Assembly: GCF_042434745.1 (NCBI RefSeq)
Contig: NZ_JBHLSS010000116.1
Reading direction: 5' to 3' (one strand)
From: Azotobacter paspali
GTDB lineage: Bacteria > Pseudomonadota > Gammaproteobacteria > Pseudomonadales > Pseudomonadaceae
Length of the DNA stretch: 64,000 nucleotides
Part shown: in pieces, positions 1 to 8,428 of the stretch
Layout of the letters: the number at the start of each line of letters is the position of its first letter
How positions within the stretch are numbered: position 1 is the stretch's first letter
Notes under the pieces: generated by a model
The model's database searches: none
What the model was told of the DNA's origin: nothing
The model's input: the letters and a program-made list of their open reading frames with translations, nothing else
Program-made: the position numbers and the translations under genes

Positions 1-1323
1 ACGAGCTTGCTGTTCCGCGTGCAGCATCTGTTCACCCCGAGTACGTTCTGCAGGAGCGAGATTAGCCTCTATTTCCTGAAGCAAGGGCTCGGAATCGGGG
101 CGGCCTTGCAAAACGGCGAGGCGTGCGAAAACGTAGGCGTTGGCCAGGTCGATGCGGATGCCGCGACCCTGGGAGTACAGTTGCGCGAGGGCGTAGTCGG
201 CGCTCACCTGGCCGCCGCGGGCGGCGGTCAGCAGGCTGTCGACGGCCTTCTGCGGGTAGACCTCGCCGAGGAAGCCGCGGCGATAGATCTGGCCCAGGTA
301 GTAGTGGGCGCTGTTTTCCGTGGCGCGGGCCTTGATGAAATGTTCCTCGGCCTTGAACGGGTCCTGTGGAAGCAGCTTGCCTTCGTAGTAGAGTCGACCG
401 AGCAGCAGATCGGCTTGCGGCTGGGCGGCGGCACGGCCACGTTCGAGGTAGCCGAGCATCTGGTCGGTGTCGCCGGTACCGGGAAAGTCGTAGATCAGAC
501 GGGCCAGACCGACCCAGGCGGCGGGGTAGGTCGGGGCGATTTCCTCGAGCATGGTCTGGGCGGTCTTTTCGTCCGACTGGCCGAGCAGCGGGTTGGAGAG
601 CACGCTGGCGACTTCCGTTACCAGTTGCGCCGACACTCCGCCCGCGCGATGAGCGGCCATGAGCTGTTGCACCAGCGCTTGCAGGCGGTCGGCCTGGTCG
701 CGTTTGAGATAGACGGTGGCCAGTTCGACGTAGCAGTCGCTGTGCTCGGCGAGGCGCTGTTGGCAGATCCGCTCAATGTCGTCCAGGTGCTGGTCGTAAG
801 TGCCCTGGGTGCGGTAGACCACGATCTGCGCGATGTCCGCCTGGGGATGTCCGGCGGCGCGCCACTGATCGATGCGTTGCTGCAGGCTGACGTCGGGGAA
901 CGTCTGCGGGTTCTTCAAGTAAAGCATCGCCAGGGGCAGCAGCACGCCATCCTCGCCGGCGGCGAAGGCATCGCTGAGCAACTGGGCAGCTTCGCGCTTT
1001 TCCGCCTCACTGCTGGTCAGCTTGTAGGCCAGCAGCTTGCCCAGGCGGGCCTTGGCCCGCGGCGAGGCGTCCAGCGCCATGCGGTAAGTCTGTTCCGCCT
1101 TGCGTAGCTGCTCGGGATCACCGCTGGCCAACTGCATGTCGGCCAGGCCGAGCTGGGCTTCGGTGAAGCCCATGTCGGCGAGTTGGCGGAAATGCCGCTC
1201 GGCGGTCTGGGTGTCGCCGCGTTGCAGGGCTTCCTTCGCCAGACGCTGGTCGGGCAAGTCGAGGTTGGCGCAGGCGGTCAGGCCGGCCAGCGCCGAGAGC
1301 AGCAGGGGCTTGGTCAGGTTCAC
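1..1323 (-). CDS. algK: AlgK, alginate secretion lipoprotein (3' end beyond window)
   Basis: Outer-membrane lipoprotein with TPR/Sel1-like repeats that helps assemble the alginate export complex with AlgE. The start is a GTG at 1321-1323, preceded by GAGAGGA, giving an N-terminus VNLTKPLLLSALAGLTAC; the LTAC lipobox places the lipidated Cys at about residue 18. About 441 codons are visible. The helical-repeat region contains Sel1-like stretches such as ADMQLASGDPEQ and LGQIYRRGFLG. The frame is still open at base 1, so the C-terminus is missing. It starts 13 bases after the alg44 stop and is surely cotranscribed with it. Identification rests on the resemblance to Pseudomonas AlgK and on its place after alg44. 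Confidence 0.93.
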   Translation of the reverse strand, partial: MNLTKPLLLSALAGLTACANLDLPDQRLAKEALQRGDTQTAERHFRQLADMGFTEAQLGLADMQLASGDPEQLRKAEQTYRMALDASPRAKARLGKLLAYKLTSSEAEKREAAQLLSDAFAAGEDGVLLPLAMLYLKNPQTFPDVSLQQRIDQWRAAGHPQADIAQIVVYRTQGTYDQHLDDIERICQQRLAEHSDCYVELATVYLKRDQADRLQALVQQLMAAHRAGGVSAQLVTEVASVLSNPLLGQSDEKTAQTMLEEIAPTYPAAWVGLARLIYDFPGTGDTDQMLGYLERGRAAAQPQADLLLGRLYYEGKLLPQDPFKAEEHFIKARATENSAHYYLGQIYRRGFLGEVYPQKAVDSLLTAARGGQVSADYALAQLYSQGRGIRIDLANAYVFARLAVLQGRPDSEPLLQEIEANLAPAERTRGEQMLHAEQQAR

Positions 1324-1336
1324 CTGAGGTGTCCTC

Positions 1337-2503
1337 TCAGAGTCCGGCGGTCATGGCCTTGTCAATCAGCCAGTCGTAGGAGGGGCCGCGGTCGATGACC
1401 ACTTCCACCGGCTGGCCGGCCAGGGCGCTGTCCAGAGGCTGTTCGGGTTGGATGAGCACGCGGATATCGCCGGATAATTCTTCGCTCTGCAGGGCGGTGC
1501 TGACGATCCGGCCGTGGCGCGGCTGATCCTCGCCGGGAACGCTGAAAGTGACCTGGGTGCCCGGCTTGACCTTGGCGAAGTCGTGGTAGCGGAAACGGGC
1601 CTCGACGGTGGCGGCGGCGTCGCGCGGCAGCAGCTCGAAGATCACCTGGCCCTTGGAGGCGAACTGGCCGTCGGCCACGCGCTGGGCAACCACCTTGCAA
1701 TCGCACGGGCTGGTCAGGGTGCCCTTCATCTGCCGGGTGAACAGCTTCTCGACGTTGGCCGGGTTGAGCTGCTCCTCGCTCAGGTGACCCTTGAGCATTT
1801 CCAGCATGGAGGCGGAGAAGCTGGCGATCGGCGCACCGTTGGCGACCAAGCCGTCCGGGCCGACCAGGCTCTGCACCGTACCTTCGCGGGGCATGGTCAC
1901 TTCCATGCTGGGCACGCTGACCATGCCCGACTCGGCATGGGTGACGAAGTAGAGGTCGTAGAGCTGCTTGAGGATCAGGCCGAAGGCGCAGAGGCCGACG
2001 ATGAAGATCGCCAGGCTGAAGCTGACCGCGCGCAGGCGTTCGAACATCGTCTGCTGGGCCAGGCCCTTGCCCTTGCGCGCCTTGGTGAAATTGTCGCGCT
2101 GCAGGGTGCAGATCACATCGCCGACGGTGACCAGCTCGCCGCTCAGGTGCGAGGTGATCATCTGGCGCAGGGTGGAGATCTCGCGTGCGCCCAGATTGTG
2201 GAACTGGCAGCCGGTGCGGCCGCTTTCCGGATCGAGGTTGCGCACCTGGAACTCCACGTCCATAGCCAGGCCCAGGCTGTCCAGTTGGAACAGCAGCTTG
2301 CCGCGGTGGAGGGCACCCTGCTGGGTGACCGGCTTGCCGCTGGCGAAGCTGAAGCCGCCGGCGGAGATGTCGATCAGACGCTGCTCGATGGTTTCCCGGT
2401 TGGGGCCGAGGAAGCGGATCTTGCCGGGCAGCTTGACGCGCGCGTGTTGGCGTTGCGCTTCCGACTCGTGGACCACGTTTACATTAAGGGTCGCGGTATT
2501 CAT
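1337..2503 (-). CDS. alg44: Alg44, PilZ c-di-GMP receptor for alginate polymerisation
   Basis: Inner-membrane co-polymerase that activates Alg8 when c-di-GMP binds. The 388-residue protein has an N-terminal PilZ domain: Arg18 and Arg22 form the RxxxR motif, and Asp45, Ser47 and Gly50 form the DxSxxG motif, so the c-di-GMP binding residues look intact. One transmembrane segment lies at about 158-180, followed by a periplasmic HlyD/membrane-fusion-like domain to the C-terminus. The ATG at 2503 lies 36 bases downstream of the alg8 stop. Order alg8-alg44-algK matches other alginate operons. The intact PilZ motif makes post-translational control by c-di-GMP likely. Confidence 0.95.
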   Translation of the reverse strand: MNTATLNVNVVHESEAQRQHARVKLPGKIRFLGPNRETIEQRLIDISAGGFSFASGKPVTQQGALHRGKLLFQLDSLGLAMDVEFQVRNLDPESGRTGCQFHNLGAREISTLRQMITSHLSGELVTVGDVICTLQRDNFTKARKGKGLAQQTMFERLRAVSFSLAIFIVGLCAFGLILKQLYDLYFVTHAESGMVSVPSMEVTMPREGTVQSLVGPDGLVANGAPIASFSASMLEMLKGHLSEEQLNPANVEKLFTRQMKGTLTSPCDCKVVAQRVADGQFASKGQVIFELLPRDAAATVEARFRYHDFAKVKPGTQVTFSVPGEDQPRHGRIVSTALQSEELSGDIRVLIQPEQPLDSALAGQPVEVVIDRGPSYDWLIDKAMTAGL

Positions 2504-2539
2504 GGTTACATGTCTTCCTTCTCGATCATTCAGTCCCGG

Positions 2540-4021
2540 TCAGACCGACAGCATCAGCACAGCGACGAAGATGCTGGTCGCTGAAAAGGTCATGGCCTTT
2601 GACGACCAGTTGTTGAACCAGCTCTGGAAGCTGGCGAGTTCACGGTTGAGCTTGGTGTCCTGGCGCGTCCAGGATTGCTGGTCGAGGCGGAAGAACACAT
2701 GGATCTTCACCACGGCGCCGACGATCTGGTTGTAGTAGAGGATCAGCGGGTAGGCCGGTCCGATCGGGTGTCCGGAAAGAGACAACAGCAGGGTCAAAAC
2801 CAGACGGGTGGAGCAGACCCACAGCAGATAAGCGATAAAAATGGCGATGCTGTATTTAATGGAACCGATGATCGCCACGGTCAGGCCGAGCAGGCTGGTC
2901 CACATGGATACGCGCTGGTCGAACAGAACCACCGAGGTGAACCAGCCGAGGCGCTGCACGCCGAGCTTCAGGGCGCGGGAGTTCTGCCGTAGGTTGTTGC
3001 CGTACCAGCGGAACATCAGCTTGCGGCTGGCCTTGACGAAGCGCTTCTCCGGCGGGTGCTCGACCGTGTGGATCGAGGCATCGGGCACGTAGAAGGTGTC
3101 GTAGCCCAGGCGCATCAGGCTGAACCAACTGGACTTGTCGTCTCCGGTGAGGAATTTGAAGCGGCCGAGGCGCCAATGGTCGAGGTTGTCGTTCTCGACG
3201 TCGACGATGAATTCGGGGTCGGTGACCACTGCGGCGCGGAACACCGACATCCGCCCGGTGAGGGTCAGCACGCGGTGGGACAGCGCCATGGAACACATGT
3301 TGATATGGCGCTGGGCGAAGCGCAGCTTGTGCCACTCGCTCATGATGTAGCCGCCCAGCACTTCGCAGAATTCGTTGGTGGTCAGGCCACCCATGTTGGG
3401 GAATATCTTGAAATAGGGAACCGTCTTACGGACCACGCCTTCGTTCAACACGGTATCGCCGTCGATCACCGCGACCACCGCGTCTTCATCGGGCATATGG
3501 CGGGAGATGGCGCGGAAACCGTTGGCCAGTCCGTCGCGCTTGCCGGTGCCGGCGATGCGCACGAAGTCCAACTTCACCCGGTCCGGCGGACCAAGTTTTT
3601 CCCAAAGGCTCTTGATCAACAGCTCGTCGGACATTTCCACGATCGAGCAGACCACTGTGGTCGGGTAACCGCAGTTGATCGCCTCCTTGATCACCGAGCC
3701 GTAGACCTTGCCGGTGGTCAGGGCGTCGATGCGAAAGCTGGTGACCATGAGAAACACATGGGAAGGATCGGCGTCCTTGCCCAGTTTTTCCACCTTGCGC
3801 CGGTAGTAGGGGTAGACCACGTAGAGGAATAGCATGCCGCGCAGGAAATGGATGATTCCCATGGAATAGCGCCACACGCCGATCAGGCCTATCAGCATGA
3901 TGAAATGCTTGGATTCCGAATCGAACACCTGCGGCGGCAGGGCGAGCGCCAGCAGCATCAGGAAACTGAGGAAGAGTAGCCAGCCGGTGGCCTCTCCAAG
4001 GGCATGCTTAAGCCTGTCCAT
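2540..4021 (-). CDS. alg8: Alg8, alginate polymerase (GT2 glycosyltransferase)
   Basis: Membrane-embedded family 2 glycosyltransferase that polymerises GDP-mannuronate into polymannuronate. The 493-residue protein has N-terminal membrane helices (about 12-30 and 40-70), the UDP/GDP-binding DGDT at 187-190, the catalytic TGDD at 292-295, and Arg338-Trp339 in the place of the QxxRW motif, followed by C-terminal membrane helices. The ATG at 4021 follows AAGAAG. Its partner Alg44 is encoded immediately downstream. A 131-base gap with a tandem repeat and a very stable hairpin separates it from algD, so it may be transcribed partly independently of algD. Confidence 0.96.
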   Translation of the reverse strand: MDRLKHALGEATGWLLFLSFLMLLALALPPQVFDSESKHFIMLIGLIGVWRYSMGIIHFLRGMLFLYVVYPYYRRKVEKLGKDADPSHVFLMVTSFRIDALTTGKVYGSVIKEAINCGYPTTVVCSIVEMSDELLIKSLWEKLGPPDRVKLDFVRIAGTGKRDGLANGFRAISRHMPDEDAVVAVIDGDTVLNEGVVRKTVPYFKIFPNMGGLTTNEFCEVLGGYIMSEWHKLRFAQRHINMCSMALSHRVLTLTGRMSVFRAAVVTDPEFIVDVENDNLDHWRLGRFKFLTGDDKSSWFSLMRLGYDTFYVPDASIHTVEHPPEKRFVKASRKLMFRWYGNNLRQNSRALKLGVQRLGWFTSVVLFDQRVSMWTSLLGLTVAIIGSIKYSIAIFIAYLLWVCSTRLVLTLLLSLSGHPIGPAYPLILYYNQIVGAVVKIHVFFRLDQQSWTRQDTKLNRELASFQSWFNNWSSKAMTFSATSIFVAVLMLSV

Positions 4022-4072
4022 AATTCTTCTTGAGTCCGTCGTCTGTATTCGCGAGCCGGTTCGGGCGGCACT

Positions 4073-4110
4073 GTTGTCGTCCTTGTTCTACGTTGTCGTC
4101 CTTGTTCTAC
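4073..4110 (-). repeat. Tandem 19-bp duplication in the algD-alg8 gap
   Basis: Two exact, head-to-tail copies of GTTGTCGTCCTTGTTCTAC (plus-strand reading) lie at 4073-4091 and 4092-4110. They sit between the algD-distal hairpin and the alg8 ribosome-binding site. This is a recent-looking duplication of unknown effect; it lengthens the alg8 leader. Confidence 0.95.
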
Positions 4111-4121
4111 GCCCTTCCAGA

Positions 4122-4143
4122 GTCCGCCCCCGAAGGGGCGGAC
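4122..4143 (-). terminator. UUCG-capped hairpin after algD (attenuator or processing site)
   Basis: A perfect 9-bp stem (4122-4130 with 4135-4143) closes a four-base loop. In algD-sense RNA the loop is UUCG between C and G, an unusually stable tetraloop. It begins 9 bases after the algD stop. No U-tract follows, so it is not a standard intrinsic terminator. It could attenuate read-through into alg8 or protect the algD 3' end. Confidence 0.6.
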
Positions 4144-4152
4144 GGCAGCGGA

Positions 4153-5463
4153 TTACCAGCAGATGCCTTCTGCGGCACCAGCGGTGCGCTGAGGCATGAA
4201 GCCGACCAGGTCGATGATCTTCTTGCCGGCCGGTACGTCCTTGGCCAGCTTCTCGAAACGCGGATCGGCGTTGCCGAGAACGATGATGTCGGCTTCCGCG
4301 ACGACCTTGTCCAGATCGGACTGCAACAGGGCGGAGACGTGGGGGATCTCGTTCTTGATGTAGTGGCCGTTGGCGCCGTGGTCACGGGCGTACTCGACGT
4401 TGCTGTCGAAGATGCTCAGCTTGAAGCCCTTGCCGATCAGCATCTCGGCCAGCTCGAGCTGGGGGCTTTCGCGCAGGTCGTCGGTGCCGGCCTTGAAGCT
4501 CAGGCCGAGCAGGGCGACTTTGCGCGAGCCGTGCTTTTCGATCATGTTGTAGGCTTTCTGCACCTGGGCGGCGTTGCTGCGCATCAGCGAGCTGATCAGC
4601 GGCGCCTCGATGTCCCACACGTGGGCACGGTAGCTGAGAGCGCTGACGTCCTTGGGCAGGCAGGAACCGCCGAAGGCGAAGCCGGGGCGCATGTAGTACT
4701 GGGACAGGTTGAGCTTGTTGTCCATGCAGACCACTTCCATCACCTCGCGGCCATCGACGCCGGCGGCCTTGGCGATGTTGCCGATCTCGTTGGCGAAGGT
4801 GACTTTGGTCGCGTGCCAGACGTTGCAGGTGTACTTGATCATCTCGGCGACGGCGATGTCCTTGCGGACGATCGGGGCGTCGAGCTCGGCGTAGATGGAC
4901 GCTAGGGCGTCGCCCGAGGCCTTGTCCAGCTCACCGATCACGGTCATCGGCGGGAAGTTGTAGTCCTTGATCGCGGTGCTCTCGCGCAGGAACTCGGGGT
5001 TGACCGCCACACCGAAGTCGACGCCGGCCTTCTTGCCGGAGAAATCCTCGAGAATCGGAATGACCACGTTGTGCACGGTGCCCGGTAGCACGGTACTGCG
5101 CACCACCACAGTGTGGCGTTCGGTCTTGTCGCGCAGAGCGGAACCCATCTGGCGGCAAACTTCCTCGATGTAGTCGAGTTCCAGGTCACCGTTCAGCTTG
5201 CTCGGCGTGCCGACGCAGAGCATGGAGAGCTCGGTGGCGAGGACCGCTTCGGTCACGTTGGTGGTGCCGCGCAGACGGCCGGTCTTCACGCCCTCGGCTA
5301 GCAATTCTCCCAGTCCCGGCTCGACGATGGGGGATTTGCCCTGATTGATCATGTCGATCTTAGCGGCGGAAATATCCACGCCGACCACTTCGTGCCCACG
5401 TCCCGAAAGACAGCCGGCGCATACTGCACCTACATAGCCCAGTCCGAAAATGCTGATACGCAT
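4153..5463 (-). CDS. algD: AlgD, GDP-mannose 6-dehydrogenase
   Basis: Cytoplasmic enzyme that oxidises GDP-mannose to GDP-mannuronate with NAD+, the committed step of alginate synthesis. The start is the ATG at 5463, preceded by GAGGTG; this gives 436 residues, the normal length. The frame stays open upstream, but that extension is not family-like. The N-terminal Rossmann motif GLGYVGAVCAG is at 7-17, and the catalytic Cys268 lies in GGSCLPKD, followed by the C-terminal nucleotide-sugar domain. It is the first gene of the alginate cluster and has a leader of about 400 bases, with an AlgU-type promoter candidate at 5875-5902. Confidence 0.97.
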   Translation of the reverse strand: MRISIFGLGYVGAVCAGCLSGRGHEVVGVDISAAKIDMINQGKSPIVEPGLGELLAEGVKTGRLRGTTNVTEAVLATELSMLCVGTPSKLNGDLELDYIEEVCRQMGSALRDKTERHTVVVRSTVLPGTVHNVVIPILEDFSGKKAGVDFGVAVNPEFLRESTAIKDYNFPPMTVIGELDKASGDALASIYAELDAPIVRKDIAVAEMIKYTCNVWHATKVTFANEIGNIAKAAGVDGREVMEVVCMDNKLNLSQYYMRPGFAFGGSCLPKDVSALSYRAHVWDIEAPLISSLMRSNAAQVQKAYNMIEKHGSRKVALLGLSFKAGTDDLRESPQLELAEMLIGKGFKLSIFDSNVEYARDHGANGHYIKNEIPHVSALLQSDLDKVVAEADIIVLGNADPRFEKLAKDVPAGKKIIDLVGFMPQRTAGAAEGICW

Positions 5464-5874
5464 TGCGTTCACCTCGTCCTTATTAACGAAAAGTCGACGA
5501 CTAAAACCCTTGGTCGTCACATTGCCGGCGGCCTTCAAGGGAAATTTGCAGGCCGAATTATAGTCAATAAAATGTCGCGCCAAACGAGATGGCGTTAAAA
5601 GGCTGGTTGCAAGGGATGCTTTATAATTGCTCAAGCGGTCCATGTTCAGTTCGTCATGGACCGCCCGCTTTCGCGGGTTGCTATCTTTTTGCCATTACAG
5701 CATCCAATTCATCGTAGTGATTGGTTCCCGGCTCGTATGGTCCTTCCATGGATTACGATTGCGAGCTCGAATAGTTGCAGACCTAAGAAATACTTTTTCC
5801 GAAATAGTTCCCTGGCCTTGCACCGCGGCAGCAGCCTTTCGGCAGTTTGCCAGCACGCGTCCCTCTCGCCCCAT

Positions 5875-5902
5875 ACAGAGTGCTGGAGCTTGTGAGAAGT
5901 TC
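5875..5902 (-). promoter_or_regulatory. AlgU (sigma-E type) promoter candidate for algD
   Basis: Read on the minus strand, GAACTT at 5902-5897 is separated by 17 bases from TCTGT at 5879-5875. The consensus for AlgU/RpoE promoters is GAACTT-N16/17-TCTGA, so only the last base differs. Transcription from here would give a leader of about 405 bases before the algD ATG, similar to the long algD leader of Pseudomonas aeruginosa. Confidence 0.7.
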
Positions 5903-5970
5903 CCTGGCCATCCCTTGGCCAGTGTGGAATAGGTGAAATCTTTTGTTTTTGCCGTTTGCTTGGTGTCTTT

Positions 5971-6033
5971 TTGATATCAATTGGATAGCTTTTTGATGTC
6001 AAAAGATGGCTATTGGATGTCTAATTGATATCA
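5971..6033. promoter_or_regulatory. Cluster of TTGATATC-like palindromic sites upstream of algD
   Basis: TTGATATCAA (5971-5980), TTGATGTCAA (5993-6002), TTGGATGTC (6013-6021) and TTGATATCA (6025-6033) are packed into 63 bases, and the outer pair forms an 11-bp inverted repeat (5972-5982 with 6023-6033). The cluster lies about 70-130 bases upstream of the AlgU-type promoter, where activators bind. The sites lack the four-base spacer of FNR/Anr boxes. The cognate regulator is unknown. Confidence 0.45.
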
Positions 6034-6388
6034 CTCAATGTCAGTCGACTAATACTGCTCCAGATTTCGAGAGCTTTTCGAAGGAAAGGAAAATCCTGCC
6101 GGCAGCAATGGGATTGACATGCTGGCTATAGGCCTTTAATGGCTATATGGTATCAATGGTTTGGAGCGGGGCATTCTCCCGCGGGGCGATCACCGCCGCC
6201 AGGCGGCGCCTTCTCCATGGCGGCGAGGCAACAGCCATGGAACGACTTCGCCGGATTGTTTCCGCCGGAAGCAGGCGATGAAAAAGCGGATAGTGAAAGA
6301 TGAATTGAAAAGACGGCCGCTGCCTTTCTTTCCGGCAGGGCCGCCTTTATATATTGCGAAGTGAAATGGCTATCTGCGAAGGAGCGGC

Positions 6389-6547
6389 TTAACCGGTACG
6401 ACCGAATAACAAGGAAACTACGAAGAGGATCAGAAAGAGCGCGAAAAGTATTTTGGCGATACCGGTAGCGGTTCCTGCTATACCGCCGAAGCCGAGTAGT
6501 CCGGCAATAATGGCGATGACAAGGAATATGATTGACCAAGTTAACAT
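6389..6547 (-). CDS. DUF1328 small membrane protein
   Basis: A 52-residue hydrophobic protein of the DUF1328/YtjA family, made of two membrane helices rich in Ile, Leu and Gly and ending in FGRTG. The ATG at 6547 is chosen because AGAAGGAA stands just before it; a longer in-frame extension has no such site. The family has no established function, although members are often induced in stress or stationary phase. It stands alone, divergent in role from the neighbouring algD control region. Confidence 0.85.
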   Translation of the reverse strand: MLTWSIIFLVIAIIAGLLGFGGIAGTATGIAKILFALFLILFVVSLLFGRTG

Positions 6548-6603
6548 GCCATGTTCCTTCTCTTGCGGATGTGATGACTGCCCTTCATTAGATATCCGAA
6601 GGC

Positions 6604-6855
6604 TCAAAAGATCCATCGCGGTTGGGGTACCAGCAGCGTGTGGTAGCTAATACCTTTGGGAACAGTGGCTTGATGGTCGTTCACGGAGCGTAGGGGCGGC
6701 AAGCTCAGAGAGCTTTGCTGTGCGGGATGCGAGGCACTTTTCTCAAGAGGAAGATCGTTTCCATTATATATGGCCGCTCCCAGGGCCAGGCTCAAGATAA
6801 TGCCGACGGAGAGACTTTTACTACGTAGAGCAGAATGGATCTTGCCGTGTCTCAT
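6604..6855 (-). CDS. Hypothetical small exported or membrane-anchored protein
   Basis: An 83-residue frame with a basic N-terminus and a hydrophobic stretch (about residues 14-28, VGIILSLALGAA), compatible with a signal anchor. The ATG at 6855 has AGGA ten bases upstream. The rest is polar and Ser/Pro-rich with no motif I recognise. It lies just upstream of the DUF1328 gene on the same strand. It may be real, but support is limited to the ribosome-binding site and the signal-like N-terminus. Confidence 0.4.
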   Translation of the reverse strand: MRHGKIHSALRSKSLSVGIILSLALGAAIYNGNDLPLEKSASHPAQQSSLSLPPLRSVNDHQATVPKGISYHTLLVPQPRWIF

Positions 6856-7067
6856 GGTTGACAATTCCTCGGTCGTTTCGTGCGTTGTGTGTTACCGCCC
6901 GGCTCTTTTTATTGAAGCAAGCTACGCGCCAAGCCCGGAAGTTCCGATATTGTCCGTTATTTCAAAGGCATATCCCGGTCGGCCGGGAACGCTTGTGTTG
7001 CAGGGTGCGGGATTCGCGCTGGTCAGGTTATGCAATTTGCACGAAGCGATGGGAACCGTCGTTTTGC

Positions 7068-8108
7068 TCAGTGCGTTTGGAAGAGGGTCCAGGTCGATAC
7101 GAACAGAGCGGCGATCACCGGGCCGATGACGAAGCCGTTGAGGCCGAACAGGGCCAGCCCGCCCAGCGTCGACACCAGGACCAGGTAGTCCGGCAGGCGG
7201 GTGTCCTTGCTCACCAGGATGGGCCTCACGATGTTGTCCACCAGGCCGATGATGAAGATGCCGCAGGCCGTGAGCAGCACGCTCTTGAGGATCGCGCCGC
7301 TGAGCAGGAAATAGACGGCCACGGGAGCCCAGACGAGTCCCGTTCCCAAGGCCGGCAGGAACGACAGGAAGGCCATGGCGACTCCCCAGAGCAATGCCTG
7401 GGGAATGCCCAGCAAGGCAAATATGACGCCGCCCAGGCTGCCCTGGATGACCGCGACGACGAGGCTGCCCTTGATGGTGGCCTGCACCATGCCGGTGATG
7501 CGCTGGAACAGGCGGGACTTCTTCATTTCGCTGAGGGGTATGGCTTGCCTGATCCGGGCGACCAGCGCGGTGCCGTCGCGGAGAAAGAAGAACAGCAGGT
7601 AGAGCATCACGAAAAAGCCGAGGATGAACTGAAAGGTGTTGTGGCCGATGTTGAAGGCTTTGGTGGCCAGGAGCTGGCTGCCCTGCATGGCGATGTTGGC
7701 AATCCGGTCGCGCAGGTCGTAGCGGCTGTCCAGACCGAAGCGGGATATCTGTGCCTGCAGCGGCTCTGGAAGCTGCGTTTTGAGACCCTCGAGCATGCCG
7801 GCGAAGTCGATCTGACCCGCCTCGATCTCGTTGTAGAGGGTGGCGCCTTCCTGGATCAGCAGCGTGGACACGATGGTGATGGGCAGGACGGCGACTACCA
7901 CGCAGACGATCAGGGTTAGCAAGGCCGACAGATTCGGATGGTTGCCGAGGTGCCGCAGCAGGCGGATCTGCAGCGGATGGAAGAGAATGGCCAGCACCGC
8001 CGCCCAGAAGATCGCGCCGTAGAAGGGCAGGATGATCCAGACGAAGGCCACCGAGATCAGCACCAGCAAAAACAGGAAGACCCGGTATTCGAAGCGGGGA
8101 TTGATCAT
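7068..8108 (-). CDS. AI-2E family transporter (PerM/YhhT-like permease)
   Basis: A 346-residue integral membrane protein. It has paired hydrophobic segments near the N-terminus (10-30, 32-50, 60-85), a soluble region at about 95-150, and a second group of helices with the family-typical stretch around PALGTGLVWAP and a final DNIVRP...LGGLALFGLNG region. This is the usual AI-2E exporter layout. The substrate cannot be read from sequence; relatives include putative autoinducer and ion/proton antiporters. The ATG at 8108 lacks a strong Shine-Dalgarno. The gene appears monocistronic. Confidence 0.88.
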   Translation of the reverse strand: MINPRFEYRVFLFLLVLISVAFVWIILPFYGAIFWAAVLAILFHPLQIRLLRHLGNHPNLSALLTLIVCVVVAVLPITIVSTLLIQEGATLYNEIEAGQIDFAGMLEGLKTQLPEPLQAQISRFGLDSRYDLRDRIANIAMQGSQLLATKAFNIGHNTFQFILGFFVMLYLLFFFLRDGTALVARIRQAIPLSEMKKSRLFQRITGMVQATIKGSLVVAVIQGSLGGVIFALLGIPQALLWGVAMAFLSFLPALGTGLVWAPVAVYFLLSGAILKSVLLTACGIFIIGLVDNIVRPILVSKDTRLPDYLVLVSTLGGLALFGLNGFVIGPVIAALFVSTWTLFQTH

Positions 8109-8428
8109 CGGATATCACGCCATGACCGGTCGCGTCGCAGGGAAGGTTCCGGCAGCCCGCGCGATGATGTTGCGGGCTTCGTTGTCGCGAAGTCTGCCCG
8201 CGACATAGCGGAATCAGGAACGGACGGCAGCGTTCCGATGGTTTTTTTGCGATAGGGGTCGAGCGCTTCTTTCGCGTTCCTTCTCGTTCTGCGCATTTCC
8301 TGGCGTCCGTTGCCGGTCGGCGACATGCCGAAGCGATCGCCCCACATGCCGTGACCCTGTTTTCGGTTCGCGATTCGAAAGGGGGGGAGTATTCCCCCTT
8401 TCGAGCCCTTGTCAAGATGGGCGGTTAC
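8109..8428. other. Intergenic gap between permease and LEA-like gene
   Basis: About 320 bases with no convincing gene. The only clear structure is the hairpin at 8375-8404, downstream of the LEA-like gene. The rest should contain the permease promoter, but no -35/-10 pair stands out. Confidence 0.5.
8375..8404 (-). terminator. Hairpin downstream of the LEA-like gene
   Basis: A perfect 11-bp inverted repeat, TCGAAAGGGGG (8375-8385) with CCCCCTTTCGA (8394-8404), has an 8-base loop and begins 24 bases after the stop of the gene at 8429. There is no long U-run, so termination is likely but not certain. Confidence 0.5.

Larger units (their letters stand above)
5464..6388. other. algD leader and upstream regulatory region, no gene
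   Basis: A 925-base stretch without a credible coding frame, clearly richer in A+T than its surroundings. It holds the presumed algD leader (about 5464-5868), an AlgU-type promoter (5875-5902) and a cluster of TTGATATC-like palindromes (5971-6033). A looser relative of these motifs (GGCTATATGGTATC) appears near 6139. Small open frames on either strand lack ribosome-binding sites and family resemblance. Confidence 0.7.

Noticed and set aside
7..1107. Long plus-strand open frame across algK
   Set aside because: It is antisense to algK, whose lipobox, repeats and operon position are convincing; the long frame is a GC-skew shadow. The same holds for 1514-2584, 20536-22044 and 34357-35898.
5464..5643. 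Upstream in-frame extension of algD
   Set aside because: The added residues are unlike any AlgD, whereas the ATG at 5463 has a Shine-Dalgarno and gives the exact family length.
5971..5980. FNR/Anr box upstream of algD
   Set aside because: TTGAT and ATCAA are directly joined without the four-base spacer such a box needs.
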